A stretch of 64,000 nt of DNA from Branchiostoma floridae (Eukaryota > Chordata > Leptocardii > Amphioxiformes > Branchiostomatidae): positions 17,232,088 through 17,296,087 of the forward strand of contig NC_049988.1 of NCBI RefSeq assembly GCF_000003815.2, read 5' to 3'. A program made the position numbers and the translations under genes. The notes under the pieces were generated by a model that was not told the origin of the DNA, made no database searches, and saw only the letters and a list, made by a program, of their open reading frames with translations. Positions 12,501 to 27,500 of this stretch are shown here, one piece after another (within the stretch, counting starts at the first letter, position 1; each line of letters opens with the position of its first letter).

Positions 12501-15500
12501 AAATAAAAATAAAAACTGTAAAATGGTTGGGGTAAAGGTAAGGGCTAATCCAAAATATAAAGAATAAAAAGTTTTCAGATTGAAAAAAGTACAAAACCAC
12601 TATTACTGTTCAGTAACAGCACCTGTTTGTTGATTTTAAGGAGCTTATGATATAAAGGCCAATTTGCTACACCAGAAAGTTGGTGAATGGTTTCATTAAT
12701 GGTGAAAATTTGCTGAATGGTAATTTTTATTTTTATTTTTTTTTCCAAAAAATTGGAGCGAACGAATCCGTGAACCAAGAAATTAAATTGGTGTGGCGTG
12801 AAGAGAAATAAAAACAGGGTTTTCTTCCAAAGGAAAACAAAGTTATAACAAACACAGTTTCAGCACCAAGGTCAGGGAATAGATAACTAAATGAACTAAA
12901 AGAATAAAAGTTTGGAGATTTTGTTATGATAGAGTTTTTGTGGTCTATGACTCGGCAGGTATAAACACAAACAAGCCCAAAAAGTTGTACTTAACTCGTT
13001 TGGGGTGAAGGAAAAAAAGACATACTGTAAGTCCATCTAATATTGTGATCCCATAATTTTAGCAGTTGGGAGGAAAGTGAGTAGTTCACAGCACTTAATG
13101 TCCAAGCTGGGAACAAACATCACCATCTTAAATGTTAGTGATTGTGTATTAAGCAATGATGAAATTTTGGCACTTGACTGATGACCATGAAATTTGCTAA
13201 AATTAAAATTACTGTTAACGAAATGGAATTAGAGTAATACGTTGTAATATACCTAATGTAATGTACTCTCCCAAGGTCAGCCCTTAATAAAAGCCTCAGT
13301 TAGTTGGATAACCTTGGCTGCCTGTATTGCCAGATAAACAAATAGAATAGAATAAAATAAAGTTGTGATATACCTGGTAAACCAGCTAGCAGCACTGCCT
13401 GCTGGGAAGTGGCAAGCAAGTCGATCAGGAACGAGTACCGTTCCACCTCGGGGAGGACAGTGTATGTGGAAACCATCATACGCGACCGTTCCGGGTTCTG
13501 CCTGTCCAGCCACCGGATTAGCGTCCCGGTTTTCGTGTCGATGCAGTAGTCGTAAACGCTCCCTATTGGCGGGATCAGAATCTGCTGGCTCGCTTGCGAG
13601 AGTGCCTTCCTTGCAAAGAGGTCGAATGCCGCGGTGTGCCTCTCGTGGAGGTGACCTCCGAACCCCCAGATGTACGCGAACACGAACATGCTCTGCGAAA
13701 CGATCGCCTGGTTAGACGGAGAAAGATCCTCAAGGCGGATCATCCTACGCTGACTCCCCGCTGACGTCCAGCTGGCCTGGGATCGGGTGTCATCCCGTGG
13801 CGACTGCGACCGTACCGAGTTTGCGTCCGTCGTGTCCCTCGCCATGTGCTTGTTCAAGAGCGACGACAAGATGCTCAGGAAGGATGACACTTCTTGAAGA
13901 CCTTTACAGCAGGGACTCTTGGCCCTGCTGGAGTAGCTGGTGTCAACGTCGAGAACACTGACAGCACTGGACGACAGGAACTCAATAGTTTGTGGGAACA
14001 CATCGTTGATCAAGTCCGTCCACACCTTGAATAAATGAAAGAGAGAATGAAAGGTTGCTTAAATGCTTTAGGATTTTACATGGGCATATTGGTTGAAGTA
14101 TTTACAATTCAGTGTAAAGATATATTTATAAGCAGTGCAAACAGTTTAACATTATAAACTATACATATCTTTTGTATGCGCGTGTGTGTGTGTGTTTATA
14201 TGTTTATTTGCATTATATAAATCACAATATTCATAGAATGGTTTCTTCATATTGGTTTATACATACATACATAGAAACTAAAACAACATTGCAGCCTTGC
14301 TGTAAAACTAGATGAATTAAGTTACTTTTAGTCTTAAAATAGCTACCTTGACATATACAACATAACATTCTTGTCAATAATCACGTAAATTTATATCTGC
14401 TATAATACAAGAATAAAACATTGGATGCTAGTTTGTTTAGTAAGTCAACTAGAAACAGCAGTGTACTCTTCCAGTACCTTGACTGTCTGTGCCGTGACTG
14501 TCCAGCGGTTGTAGGCATTCAGGAACCAGGACTCGACTGTAGACCTCCAGATGTGCTCACCATCCTCAAAGTACACAATGGCAGACCTGCGAATGATGTC
14601 GACAAATAAGACATGATTAGACAACTTTCAATATCAATTCATACAAATTTTGAATACGGATGTATAGTCTTATGAACTAAAGCAGATCTGAATGAAAAAA
14701 GCAATATTTTAATTTGTGCTACATTGTTAAATTCAATGCTTCTTTCACTACAGCTGAACTTTGGAATGAAATAAGTGATGAAAAACAAAGCAACATCACA
14801 GTGTTTGATTGTAAACTTCTGATTGGTCACCCACTGTAACTGCCCTTCATGGAGCACACACACATGCACACCTAAACCACTGCTCCAACTGCTATCTGAA
14901 TCTAATCTATTGAACCCCTTGCTTTGCCTATTGAGTCAGTGAAGTCAAGCTTGCCTAACCTGGATGTTTCTGACTTAGGCAGAAGAGATGCTGCTACAGT
15001 AACATGTACATTGTACCAGCTTGTCTTCATCATTAATGACAGTATTACAGCAGGCTCTTGTTGAACTACCAAAAATAAAAATCTAATGAAGCCTGTAAAC
15101 TTACCTGCCAACCAGAGATGGCGACGCCCCATTGAGCTCTGACATCTCGAACAGCAGGGACGTGGTGGGCTCAAGCGCGATGGTGTCTCCATTGGCGAGG
15201 TGGATCCCTCGGTTTTGGTCCAACAGCGTAACGACGCACTCGGTCTCAAACAAATCTTATGAAACAGAAACTTACCTCCCGACTAAAGATGGCGACGCCC
15301 CATTCAGCTCAGACATCTCGAAGAGCAGGGAGGTGGTGGGCTCGAGTGCGATAGTGTCTCCATTAGCGAGGTGGATCCCACGGTTCTGGTCCAACAGTGT
15401 CACGACGCACTCGGACCACGGGGGGTCAAACCGCCCGTCCATGATGATCCACTGGTACACGGTGGTCGGTTCGCTCAGGTTGGTTTTTGACCTTCTGTCA

Positions 15501-18500
15501 CCTGTAGGTTGAAAGAGTTAAGGAATTTGAAAATCCCCTTATGTTCATTCCATTAATGTCACTAAGAGGGTTTTGAAATAATATTTTGTAAAAAGTTTAA
15601 ACTATTTTAATTAAAAGCATATTTCAGTCATAATTGTACTTAATTGTTAAAACAATGAAAATGAAAAATGAAAGTTTGAACATGTTTTTGTACTTGTATT
15701 AGCATCACAGTCACTCGGTAATGTGGAATTGATTCTACCTTAAAATTGACCATAAAAAAATTAAACCGAACTATTCCAAAAGCACTTGTACACAACACAA
15801 AGAAAACAAATCTACATATGCATTCAAAAAATGGGTTTCCCATATATACATACTTGACTGAAAGTTTTGGATCATCTTCTTTGCCGCCTCAGCCGTGTGA
15901 AGGGCGTTCCGCAGGAAGTTCGTCAGCAGTCCGTCCTTCCAGAAGTGGTCGTCAGGGTCATAGAACCCCAGCAGGTCCTCAAGGGAGTGGGCATTGGGGA
16001 CCAGGACTGCGCCATCCACACGGGGGTAGTCAACCTGGAAATTTAAAATGATGAATGAAAATTTGTCGCGTTTCTTGCATGAAAACATTCCGCTTGTTTT
16101 CTTATTATACTCAAAAGGGCCTCATTTTTGAAAATGGCAGTGTGGCTTCAGGAGAATGGGCATTGGGAACCAGGACCCCACCATCCAAACGGATCAAAAT
16201 TCTTTGAACAAAAGCATCCCCCCTGCTCCACTTTCTTTTCTTCTTATATTGCTGAGAAATGGTAAAATGGGTTCAAACATAATATTATATACACGCTCAG
16301 CACCTTGAGCAATCGATCACTGGTAGTATGACATTTCAAAAAATCAATCTTAGCTTCCAACACAATAATTCTATGCTCTATAATTATTAAATACTGTGCA
16401 ACTTACTGTGCTTCTTACGTTACTACATGTAGTGAGTGCCTCTGTGAAGATACTGCTGCCACCTTTAACAATGAATGATTATAGCAAAGAAAAACATACT
16501 TCTTGGTGAAAACTTGCCTCTGGAAGTGAGGCCAGGTCCATCCGATTGATGGACTTGGTGGAGCGCGGCTTGTCGGGCGAGTCATCCAATGTCTTCCTCC
16601 TCATGTCGTCTTGGGTCATCCTCCTCTCAAGACTTCCCACAAGGCGGGACTTGGAGATCTTGGGGGTGGGGTAGATGTCGGGGGTCTCCTGAAAGTAGGG
16701 GTGGGTGCAGAAAATTCAGGTACAGGTACGGTTCAGGTCCAAAAGATTAGGTCCAGGTCTGGACCTGAACCTGGACCTTATTGTCTAAGACAACTTGTGA
16801 ATGGGTGATATGCAAAACAATTTATTTTGCAACAAAGAAATCTGTTTGGTAGAGTATCCTACTGTTTCTACTGGCATTTTAAAATCCTATAGTCTTGTAA
16901 GCAATGCTAATGCCTATGTTAACCTAGACAAAGGTTTGACTGTAGAAACTTGGTACAAATGACAATCAACTTTCCTCTACTTCGCTCGTATTATTTTCTT
17001 GGGCTGATAAGACGCAAAACATGTATTGAATGCCTGCTGCTATAATCTGTTCATTTTCTTTCCTGTTCCACAATCCGGTCCACTGACTTTTTCTAGGTCC
17101 GTTTTTTTCCGGACAAGAAAAAACAGTTTTGTACCCCTACCTGAGTGGCGTAGATGTTCTCATTGAGGATGTTGAGGACCTCTGCGAGTATGCGGTACGT
17201 CGTGGTCTTCCCGCTTCCGGAGGGCCCAACCAGCATCACGCCTTGTTGGGCCTGTAGTGCTGCCCACAGCTGGAGGATCTAGTATAACATATAGAAACAT
17301 TTTTACAGTAAGAATTAGAGCCAGCTACATGTACAGCATGCATTACATTGTGGTCTTCCCGCTTCCTGAGGGCCCCACTAACATCACGCCTTGTTGGGCC
17401 TGAAGAGCCGCCCACAAATGGAGGATCTTGTATGAAATGTAAAAACATCTTTTTAAATTTGTTCATCCATTCCTTGTTAACCTTGGGCTCAATGGCCCAT
17501 ACATACATACTCAACACACAAATATCATTTAAAAGAAACAAAAGCCACTTAATGTAAATATGACTACATAAAGACAGCACTGTCAAGCTGTCTCTTACAA
17601 TAGGCAAACCAGATAATAGTATTGAGAACAGAATCTACTCAAAGAGAATGCACTAGCATACCAATCAATGGACATGGATGGTCAATGTTCACATAACCTG
17701 GAATACAAAAGCCAACTTACATCATAAGTTGGGGTCCCAATACATCTAAAATCTCAAATGACCTTAGCTAAATGTTAACAAATGACATTGGTTTCGAGAA
17801 AGCCGTACCTTGTCCAGATGTTTTTGTGTTGCCTGTAGCTTGTCTGTCTCCATGAGACCTTATGAAATATCGCTCTTTCTCAGACTCTAAGTCTAACTCA
17901 ACATGTAACAATATGGCATGTATACATGTAACTCTAACACTGCCTGCCTCAAATGACTTCGACTTGACTCTGGATGGGAAGAAGCCATACCTTGTCCAGA
18001 TGTTTGCGTGTTGCCTGTAGCTTGTCTGCCTCCATGTGCTCCTGGATAGCGTTGATGAGGACAGGGTCGTTGGTCTTAGCTGAAGCCGGCCGGTTGCTAA
18101 CAGGGAACGCTGTCCTCAAAAGATCCTTTACCCTGGATACCTCATCTGGGGAAAACAATTATTATAGATTTTAAACCTAAGCATTGAATTTCAAATTTTC
18201 AATATGATAGTATAAATTTGGTAACACAAGACAGACAAAGAAAACACAGACTGAGTATATCTATAAAATACATGTACATGTACATGGTACACATGCAGAT
18301 AATCAGCTGAACATTCCATCCTAAATATGACACAAAAATATACACAAGTACAATGTCATGTAATGGCCACATCTATTCTCCTTACGTCTTGTTGTTTGGT
18401 GTCTTTTATATCAAACATTTCTTTTCCTTCTCAAAAGCTGCCCAGTCTGGCCCCAGTTTGGGAATGTGACATAGGCACAACAGATGTGCTTACCAGGATT

Positions 18501-21500
18501 CTGCAGTGTAGGGATGAGGATAGATGAGATGCCTCGCACCAGGGCCATCTCTTCCATCTCCAGGGAGTTGGGCCGGAGAACGGACTCCCGATCCACAGAG
18601 TCACTACTGCTGAGCTGCAGCCACCTGGTCTGGAGCTCCTGTTGGGCAAGAGCGAGCATCACCTGCCGAGGACAAAAAACCAAAGATGTTGTAAAATTTC
18701 GACAACAGAAGAAGCCAGTTAATTGCACAACAGAATAACTGCACACTTCTGTTTATTGCATGGAATCCCAAAGTGATGCAGCCCAGCTGAATAACTTCAT
18801 TTTGTAGCACCATCCAGATTATTGTGCTGGCAAATGGGGAATGCAATTAAACGGCACTTACTGTTACAATATTTCTTTGTCATGATATCATCGCCACATT
18901 TCAGTGTGTACATTTGATATGTTTTTGATATTTAGACATCCAGGTAAACAGTGTTCAAAGGCAATTCAATTCATCTCTACAACTGGATTAAAATTGGAGA
19001 TTCACTTCTTGATGTTTCAAGTGACATCCAACACAGTCCTATAGCATTACTAGAATTCTTTGTGTGACATCTATTACTCTTCTTCAGCATTACTATTCTA
19101 GTGACTGAAGAAGAGTAAAGGATGTCACTCAAAAGTGAGAGTATGACTTGTGGAATTTGGACCGTGTAAGATCACATGTATGATCTTTTACTTCTTCTAT
19201 CGTGACTTAATGATAAGTTGCGAATTTGAACTTTTAACAAGCAAAGTATGTAGGGTAAAATTTCTACATTGTAATGCATTCACAACATTTTGTTACCAAC
19301 CTTAACACTGTGCAGGCTGACAGCAGGTGTCTCTACAGACAACAGCTGTTTCTCCAACAGCCTCAGAAACGAACAGTGTAGTGTACATAGATTCTGTTTA
19401 TCTCAACATGTAAATTAATGTGTACATTTGTTTGTAAGTTTTTTCATTCATATCCTCCTTTTTGTTTGTGTGTACATTTGTATAGTGTTGTACAAGGCTT
19501 TTGATGTGTTGATAAAGATTGTTATAATATGACAATTAAATATTTTCCATGACATTGTACAAATTCATACCCTTTGTTACCAACCTTCACACTGTGCAGG
19601 CTGACAGCAGGTGTCTCCACAGACAACAGCTGTTTCTCCAGCAGCCTCAGAAACGTCTCAAGTTTCCCGGCAAGGAGCCTGTGGCCCTGGAACCCCCCGC
19701 ACAGCAGAATGGACTGAACCAACAGTTTCCTGTGCAAACATTATCAAGTCAACTAGTATTATAATAATAATAATAATAATCATCTGGTGTATTTTGCCAG
19801 CCAGTAGGTACCCAGTATGAGTAATGAGGCTGTTTAACGTGGTCGAGGCACCTCCTCGAGCACGGGACCCCCGTTTTACGTCCCTCCCGGAAGACGATTT
19901 CGTGGAAAACTTCGTGAGGCTACAGCAATCCGGACGTCCTTGGTTGGTCCCCCATCCAAGCACTATCCGGACCGTCGCGTTGTTTAACTTCCGAGATCGA
20001 GGGATCGGGTGTACCAACGCGCCACGCGGCCGTATTAGGTTTGATATCATCATACATAAGACCTCACTGTCCCTGAACATAATAGTGTGTTTGAAAATTG
20101 GATATTATTCAGTTTTAGATATGTGATAGGCTCTCGACATTTCCTGATGTAGACATTTGTCAAAACACAAAATCATCACAATCATAGATTTTGCAGATAT
20201 CATGAAATCTAGAATCTTTCTCATATATCATTAATCAGAGTAGATTTGGCAAGGAAAACCATTCTGCATGTTCAACATGTGTCATGCATAACAGAAAAAA
20301 AATACAGATTTTGAAGAAATATCAACTGCTTACATATGATATCAAGCAATCCAATATGAATATCTTTTTTCTACAACTCACCTGTCCGGTACAATAAGTG
20401 TGACAGGTCTGTAGGCAGACCTCAGAGTCTCTGGTATCGTCTGAAACGACTGGTCTCTGGTGTTTAGGGTGAGGAAGGGGGAGAAGTTGGTGTTGGCCTT
20501 CATCAGGCTCCCGTTGAATGTCACCAGGCCCAAGGTCCGAGGCTCGTAACTGAACGTTGAGGATAAGTGCTGGGATTTGGCAAAGTCTTGGAGGTCGAGG
20601 GAGAGGGCAGATAGTGCTGTAGATAGCTCTGTGGAAAATAATCATAGATGAAGCTAAATTCATATATTATGTACCAATCAGTCAGCCTTATTTTCATTTT
20701 GATCCACTCACACCAGGAATAGACCACTAGCCTGGTTCATGTCAAAATGCAGTTACTCCAGCAACTGAACATGATTTTGGAAACCGACATTTGACAATTT
20801 CAAAATCATATCCAGTTGCTTGAATTGACTGTTTTGGGCATATACAATATATTCTTACAGTATCTGGATGTGTAACCTTCATCAGCAGACCTGTTTGTTT
20901 CCATAAATGTGATGCGCTATTTAATGTGCTAAAGGTGAAGCTTTCCTCAAACATGGTACCTCCATTTAACGCCCTATGATTGTCACCCGTAGCCAAAGCA
21001 TACGCACTCAATTGCACCTGAGTCAATTGGAGGTTCTTCCCAGTATGATCGAACCAATTTTATGTACTAGCTTACATTTGCTGTATAAAAACCTGATGTT
21101 TTTCTCCTTTGGCTGTGCAAACAAAAGAACAACTAGATTTAGGTTGACAGTATCATGTGTCACCTTTCTGGTCAGTACCAAATATGGAGTGTCTCCTGTG
21201 TTGCCCTGTATACACAGTTTGCAGATCATCCTCCGGTGGAAATGATGCTAACGATGCTACAGTCCTTCTCCTTCTCCGTATTGTAGGGGCACTCCTGATG
21301 GTGTACTGGCTGTTGGAAGAGGCTGCAAGGATCCTATAGAAAATTGAACAGGAAAAAATGATTCAAACTTTGTAGCAGGGCTTGTCTCCAGCTTAATTTT
21401 TTTTCCATCCCACTCATTGTTGTTGATTCCTGATTAAACGTGTCATTTTAAGCTGATGAAAGTACATTTTCATCACTTTCATGTCATTTATGGTAAAATC

Positions 21501-24500
21501 ATTTTCCATCCCAATAGGCAAATTTCTGTCCCGGGTCCTGGAGACAACACTGCTTTGTAGGTATAAGTAATTGAAGTGGACAACTCAGACAAAAGTTAAA
21601 CTGTTCAGACTTATGCCACATCTTCATAAAGGACGTTGTCAGTAGCAACATACATAATATATCCTAGTTCCAGTTTTGGGGAGTTGCCATAAACTTTCTG
21701 CTACTACAACAAGACAGGAGTAAGACAGTCCCAAATTTGGGTACATTTTAGTCTAATTTTTGTGTTGAATCAGGCTACTATTGCTTAGGTTGCCTTTAAC
21801 AATAAGCTGTACACACCTGTATGCGTTCCTGAGGTGGTCCAGGTGATGAGACAGGACAGACATGACACCTGTCGGCAGGTGGTTGGCGTCGTCCAGACAC
21901 ACCCAGGCACCTGACTGGATCCCACCCACCAGGTGCTGGGTCAGGGCTGAGATCCTGGGAAGATAGGAAAAAGGGCAATGAATTAGAAATGTCATAATTC
22001 ACCAACTTACATATCACAGTTCTCCAGAGCAGTTGAGTATTGGGGGCCCTCACACTGTGACTTGCATCCCCTACACTGTGATGACATGTGTATCCCCTAT
22101 GCTGTGATTTGTATCCCCTATGCTGTGATTTGTATCCCATATGCTATGATTTGCATCCCTATGCTGTGATTTGCATCCCCTATGTTGTGATTTGCATCCC
22201 CTATGCTGTGATTTGTACCCCCTATACTGTGATCTGTATCCCCTATGCTGTGTTGTGTATCCCCTATGCTGTGAAGTGTATCGCTATGCTGTGCTTTGGA
22301 TCCCCTATGCTGTGTTGTGTATCCCTATGCTGTGATTTGTATCCCGTATGCTGTGTTGTGTATCCCTATGCTGTGATTTGTATACACTATGCTGTGTTTT
22401 AACCAGCATAGGAAGCTTTTCTGTTGCTTTGTAACAAAGTTTTAAAGATGCTGACTTATTCCATTAAAATTGGCCCTCAATCTGCAGGAAATAGTGTTTT
22501 ACATTCAAAATGTTTCAGGGGGATGATCTTCCTACATACAATGCTCAAGCCTACGATGCTTGTCCCCTACGTTGTGAAAAGAGCCTGGTAAAACTCCTTC
22601 CAATAAACATGTTACTTACCCAGTCATGTGTGTACAGTTATAGGTGATGAAGTTCCTGCCCAAAGCTCGAGCCAGTTCTGCAACAGTCTCAGACTTCCCC
22701 ACCCCCTCAGGGCCCATCACTGCTCCACAGGCAAAGGATTGGACCGATCCACTCAGGGACAGGAGGCACCTGTTGTAATTATGAACACACAAATCAAGAT
22801 CAACAGTTGTATAAATAAGAATACTTTCATACAACAATTGCAGAATGTTTAATATTGGGTTGGCCAACTACTCTCTCTTTGCAGCCAGGGGCTGAATTGT
22901 GAGGAGCTTACAATAGGCGGGGCTAAATCACAAGATTCCGGAGTGGCAAGATTCTGGAGTCTTTTCGTAGTAGGATGGAACCTAACTTAATTTTAGCAAC
23001 TTTAGCAGTCACTACTTAACCACTTACATTTCATCATCACAACTATCTGATTACTGTGCGGAGTCCAGCTACATCAGTACATGTAGATACTTGTTCTCAT
23101 TGCTAAAATTAGATGCCATGAACTGCTCGCTTTCCCCCAAACTGCTAAAATTATCGACTGTGATATTTAAAGGATTTACAGCTGTAACACAAACCACATA
23201 AACAAAAAATCCTATACTCTTCAGTATACTTGCTTCTACTCTTCAGCACAAACCTGATGTGTTACTGTTATGTCCTTAGACAGTTTACCTGGTATGTAAT
23301 ACAAACGAACAAACAAAAAACTCTTACTTGTAAACCAATAAAGAAATAAACCCTTACCTGTCAGTTAAAGGAGTAAGAATCAGCCTGTTGACTGGTCCGA
23401 GGTACTCATAATCATACGGCAGTGACCAGTTGAGCTGATTGACCACACAGGGGCCAAACTCAAACCCTTGTTCCACATCTAATGAGCGGCGTGTGGTTTC
23501 AGGGTCACCGGTATCCTCAACCTGGGAAAAATGAAATGACAAAGTTCAAGTCTAGAAAAAACTCCTTGTAAATGGCTTACATAATCTGTACAGACAACAT
23601 GATAATATATAGTTCAGAACGAAACACTGTTGCTGACAAAAAATTAAAAATATTTCTATGGTAATGTCAACTAAAGCCAAACCTGTACTCTTGACTATCT
23701 CTTATTGCAGCACAAGGAACAATTGGCTATTGTGGACATTTTTTGGTGGTCCATAATAATTATTATAATTCAACTTTGTCAAATTATTATTCCCATTAAC
23801 ACCCTGTCTATGGTGGCAAATTCCCTTCTGTGACATTATGAAAGGTTACTACAGACAGGACTTTAACTTGAAGAATATGAGTTCTCAACACTTAAAAAAA
23901 GCTCCATTTGTAATACCTTGTGGGATTCTTTCAGTTTGGCGACATTGAACTTGGTGACAGGTTTGATGTCCATGCTGTACTTCATGACTTTCTGCCAATC
24001 AAAACAGTTGTCTGTCAGGGCCTTGGCTTCCAACAGCATGCTGATCACGTCTCTCTGGTGTACTGCCTGGCTCACTAGGTTACCTGCAGGAGAGGGAAGA
24101 TTTTGATTTATTTACCTAGTCAAAACAAAATAAAACAAAAATCTTGGTGACAGTTCCATTACCCAGAGTGATGTGCATTTTCCTAATTCTCTGTACAAGA
24201 CTTAGTCCACCACCCCTGCAGTTTTGGAGCAAGCTGCTAGGGGCCCAAACTACCACCACCTCTCCTTTACATTAAAAGCTAAGTGTCACAGGGCTCAGAG
24301 CAAGAAAAAACACAATACAACTACAGGTAGCCAAATATTTTAGTTTTTCTGATTTTCTAATTTGGTTTCCCAAAACAACAAAAACTCCTTACCCAGAATG
24401 ATGTGTGTTTTCCTAATACTCTGTACAGGTCGATTCCTTTTTCTCTAATTTGTTTTCCACAAAAAACAATCCTTCCTTACCCAGAGTGATGTGAGTTTTC

Positions 24501-27500
24501 CTGTTCCCTGTACAGCTCCTGCAGGGCCCCAGCCTCTCCTCCAGGCTTTATATTTATTGTTTTCTAATTATCTTTCCCCAAACAAAAGAAAACAAAAATC
24601 TTAGTGACAGTTTCCTTACTCAGAGTGATGTGAGTCTTCCTGATGCTCTGTTCCCTGTACAGCTCCCTTAGTGTCCCCAGCCTCTCCTCCAGATTGGAGC
24701 TCATCCTCCCTTTCAGGTCCATGAGCCTCTGTCTGTCCGAGGCCCGTAGGGCCGCGCCGACGTCACGCGCCCAGAGCACGGTTTCGGCCAGCACTGCGCA
24801 CTGACTGGGGAATAGCCTCAACCAAGTTTGTACAGGCATGGGATCTGTAAGTGGAAAAAATTATGTTTAAACATGTATCTTGCAACATGTTTCAACATGC
24901 TTCAACATGTTTTAATTACCCTTGCCTCTTCCCATGACCTCAATGGGATCTGCAAGTGGGAAAAACAATGTTTAAACATGTACATGTGTGTGTATGTATC
25001 TAATAATTGCAGCAGTTGAACAGATGGACAGGGCAACCTAACCTAGTTACTACTCAGTGCATACAGTGTAGTACACTAGACCTTCAGATCAGGGCAAACT
25101 AGCCCATAGCCAGGGCAAAATGAATCCCTTTAGGCTGGTTGGTCAATGAGACTTACCCATTTCAAACCTTTTTGTGGTAACGTCGGTTAATGAGCAAATT
25201 AAGGAATTGGTTCTAGAGCACTCATTTGATGACAACAGACCCTCCCGCAAACGAGCCTTACAAATTAAAAACGATTTTAAGTCCCACAAGTTAGTGACTT
25301 ACTTTTCTCCAGCCTGGCCTCCAGACATGCCTGCAGTGCTGTCCCCACAGTGTTCCTCATGGTCTGCTCCACTGCCTGCAGCCACTGGGTCGTCTGGGTG
25401 TTGGCCTCTACCCTGCGTACAAGGTCAACGACCTCCCCTGACTCTCCCTTGATCGCAGTGGCTTGCAAAACCTCAGCTAGGAAAAAAGTTGTATTTTGTG
25501 AATATTTCTAGACCACACCCATTCATTTCCTTGGTAATCAATCATCTTTTGTACAATTAAGCAACATCAAAATGAAGGAATGTGAAGAAAGCTGGTCGAA
25601 ACTATGTCTGCTAACGTACAGGCTTTACTCTTATACTACATTTTTATGCTTGTCTTTCAGTGGTACAATATTTTTCTCGGCCAAGAACTGACAAATAAAA
25701 TAAGTAAATCATAATCAACATAAGCAGTATGGTGGTCTGCAAAAGTTCAGACTATACTATGGTTTATTGTTAAAGTGCAATACCATGAGAGATCTAACAT
25801 TTTGACACAAGATAATTCCTTGGAAACTTATGTTTTATGATATGACAACTTGAAGTCACTTTTCTTGAAATTTCAGGTATGGGGATAGTCATCATAACAG
25901 TTTTGTTATCACTCCTGCACAATGTGTACAGTTATAATATTTCATAGTTCATTTATTGTAAACTATGCTCCTTACCATGAAGGTCAAGGTCAAGTGCTGT
26001 AGTTGTATGATTGACATCTGCAGGGAGGGCAAAGTTCAACGCCCTGATGCCATGGAAGCACTTCTTGACAAAGGAGGTCATAGTCCGGGGGTCACGTGAC
26101 AGGGACAGCAGCTCCACAATCTCAGAGTTGCTGAGGAAATGGAGCCTGGGGAACTCATTTCGAGTCGCCTGGGAAGAAAAAATTAAAATGACCATTCTTT
26201 AATAGACGTACTTTAATTCGAGGTATCTGTAATTCTGGCAAACAAAATTTATACAAGATTTTTTGTTAAAACTCGCTCGTACATCAAAGGAAGGTTATGA
26301 TTTCCTTTGGAAACTTTAGAGTTCATAACAGTGATATTTTCAGCACTAGGGACAGATACAAAGAAGCATAGCATATCTGTAACACATCTAATTACCTAAA
26401 CCTAGCTGTATGATTGAATTATCTAAATTTGGCTCCTACTGCTTTATCTTCTTAGCACTCAGCATTTGGGAAAGAGTATGGTAGTTGAGCACACACCACT
26501 ACCAGCGGCCCAGGGCTACATAAATGGAGATGGGTGCCACCAAACTTCACCATTTGGTATACAGGAAGGACTTTAGTTTTGACTTTTAACTAACGCACAA
26601 AATAATGATCCCTACCATGAGTTTGCTGTCCAGTTTCTTGATGATTTTCTCCTGCTCCTCAATGCACCACTTGAGCAGCTGCCTGAGAGCCTCTCCCTGT
26701 AACTCCCTCCAACCCTTCTGTCCTCTCCTCTTACTCAGGACTGACAGCATCTTAGGGTCCTCTACTACATCCTGCATGAAGCTCTGGAAAGGAAAGTCAC
26801 ACAGAGATTATTAGGACATAGATGTCATGGACACAACTAGCCTTGTAGCTCCCACCAACCCTTCTTTCCTCATCTCTTACTCAGGACCGACAACATCTTA
26901 GGGTCCTCCACTACATCCTGCATAAATCCCTGGGAAGGAATGTCACACAGAGACATTAGGACATATTCCTTTATTCCTTTATTCCGATACCCTTTAGCCC
27001 TATTTAGGGCTAGTCTACCAGGGTTCATATGAAACAATGAAACATACATAAACAAACGCAAATATATACACAAACATACATGTATATATACAAACAGATA
27101 ATAATAGATACACAATCATTAAAAAAACTATTGGCTTGAGAAGACTTGATACATTGCCTTTTTAAAGCGTGAGATGTTGGGCAGGGATTTAATGTAAGGT
27201 GGTAGGTCATTCCAAAGACTGATGGCACGGTAGAGGAAAGTTCACTTTTTTGAGTTTGTTTTTGGCTTAGGGAGTTTAAAACTGAAGGAGTTGGATAATC
27301 TAGTTGAATATGTGTGGGTAGAATGGACAGGGACGATGGAGCTGTAAATGTTATGGGGCTCCTTACTGACAAGTATTCTGAAAAACGTAGTCAATGTGCT
27401 GATGGCGAATCTTTCTCGTACCATGGGCCAACGAATGCATTTGCTTAACATGTGTTTCTAGTGGACATTTAAGCACCAATCTACAGGCTCTGTTCTGTAC

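Noticed and set aside
13365-13715. 116-residue plus-strand frame
   Set aside because: Antisense shadow of the large dynein exon 51.
22088-22402. 104-residue cysteine/tyrosine-rich frame
   Set aside because: It is a translated 21-bp minisatellite in a dynein intron.
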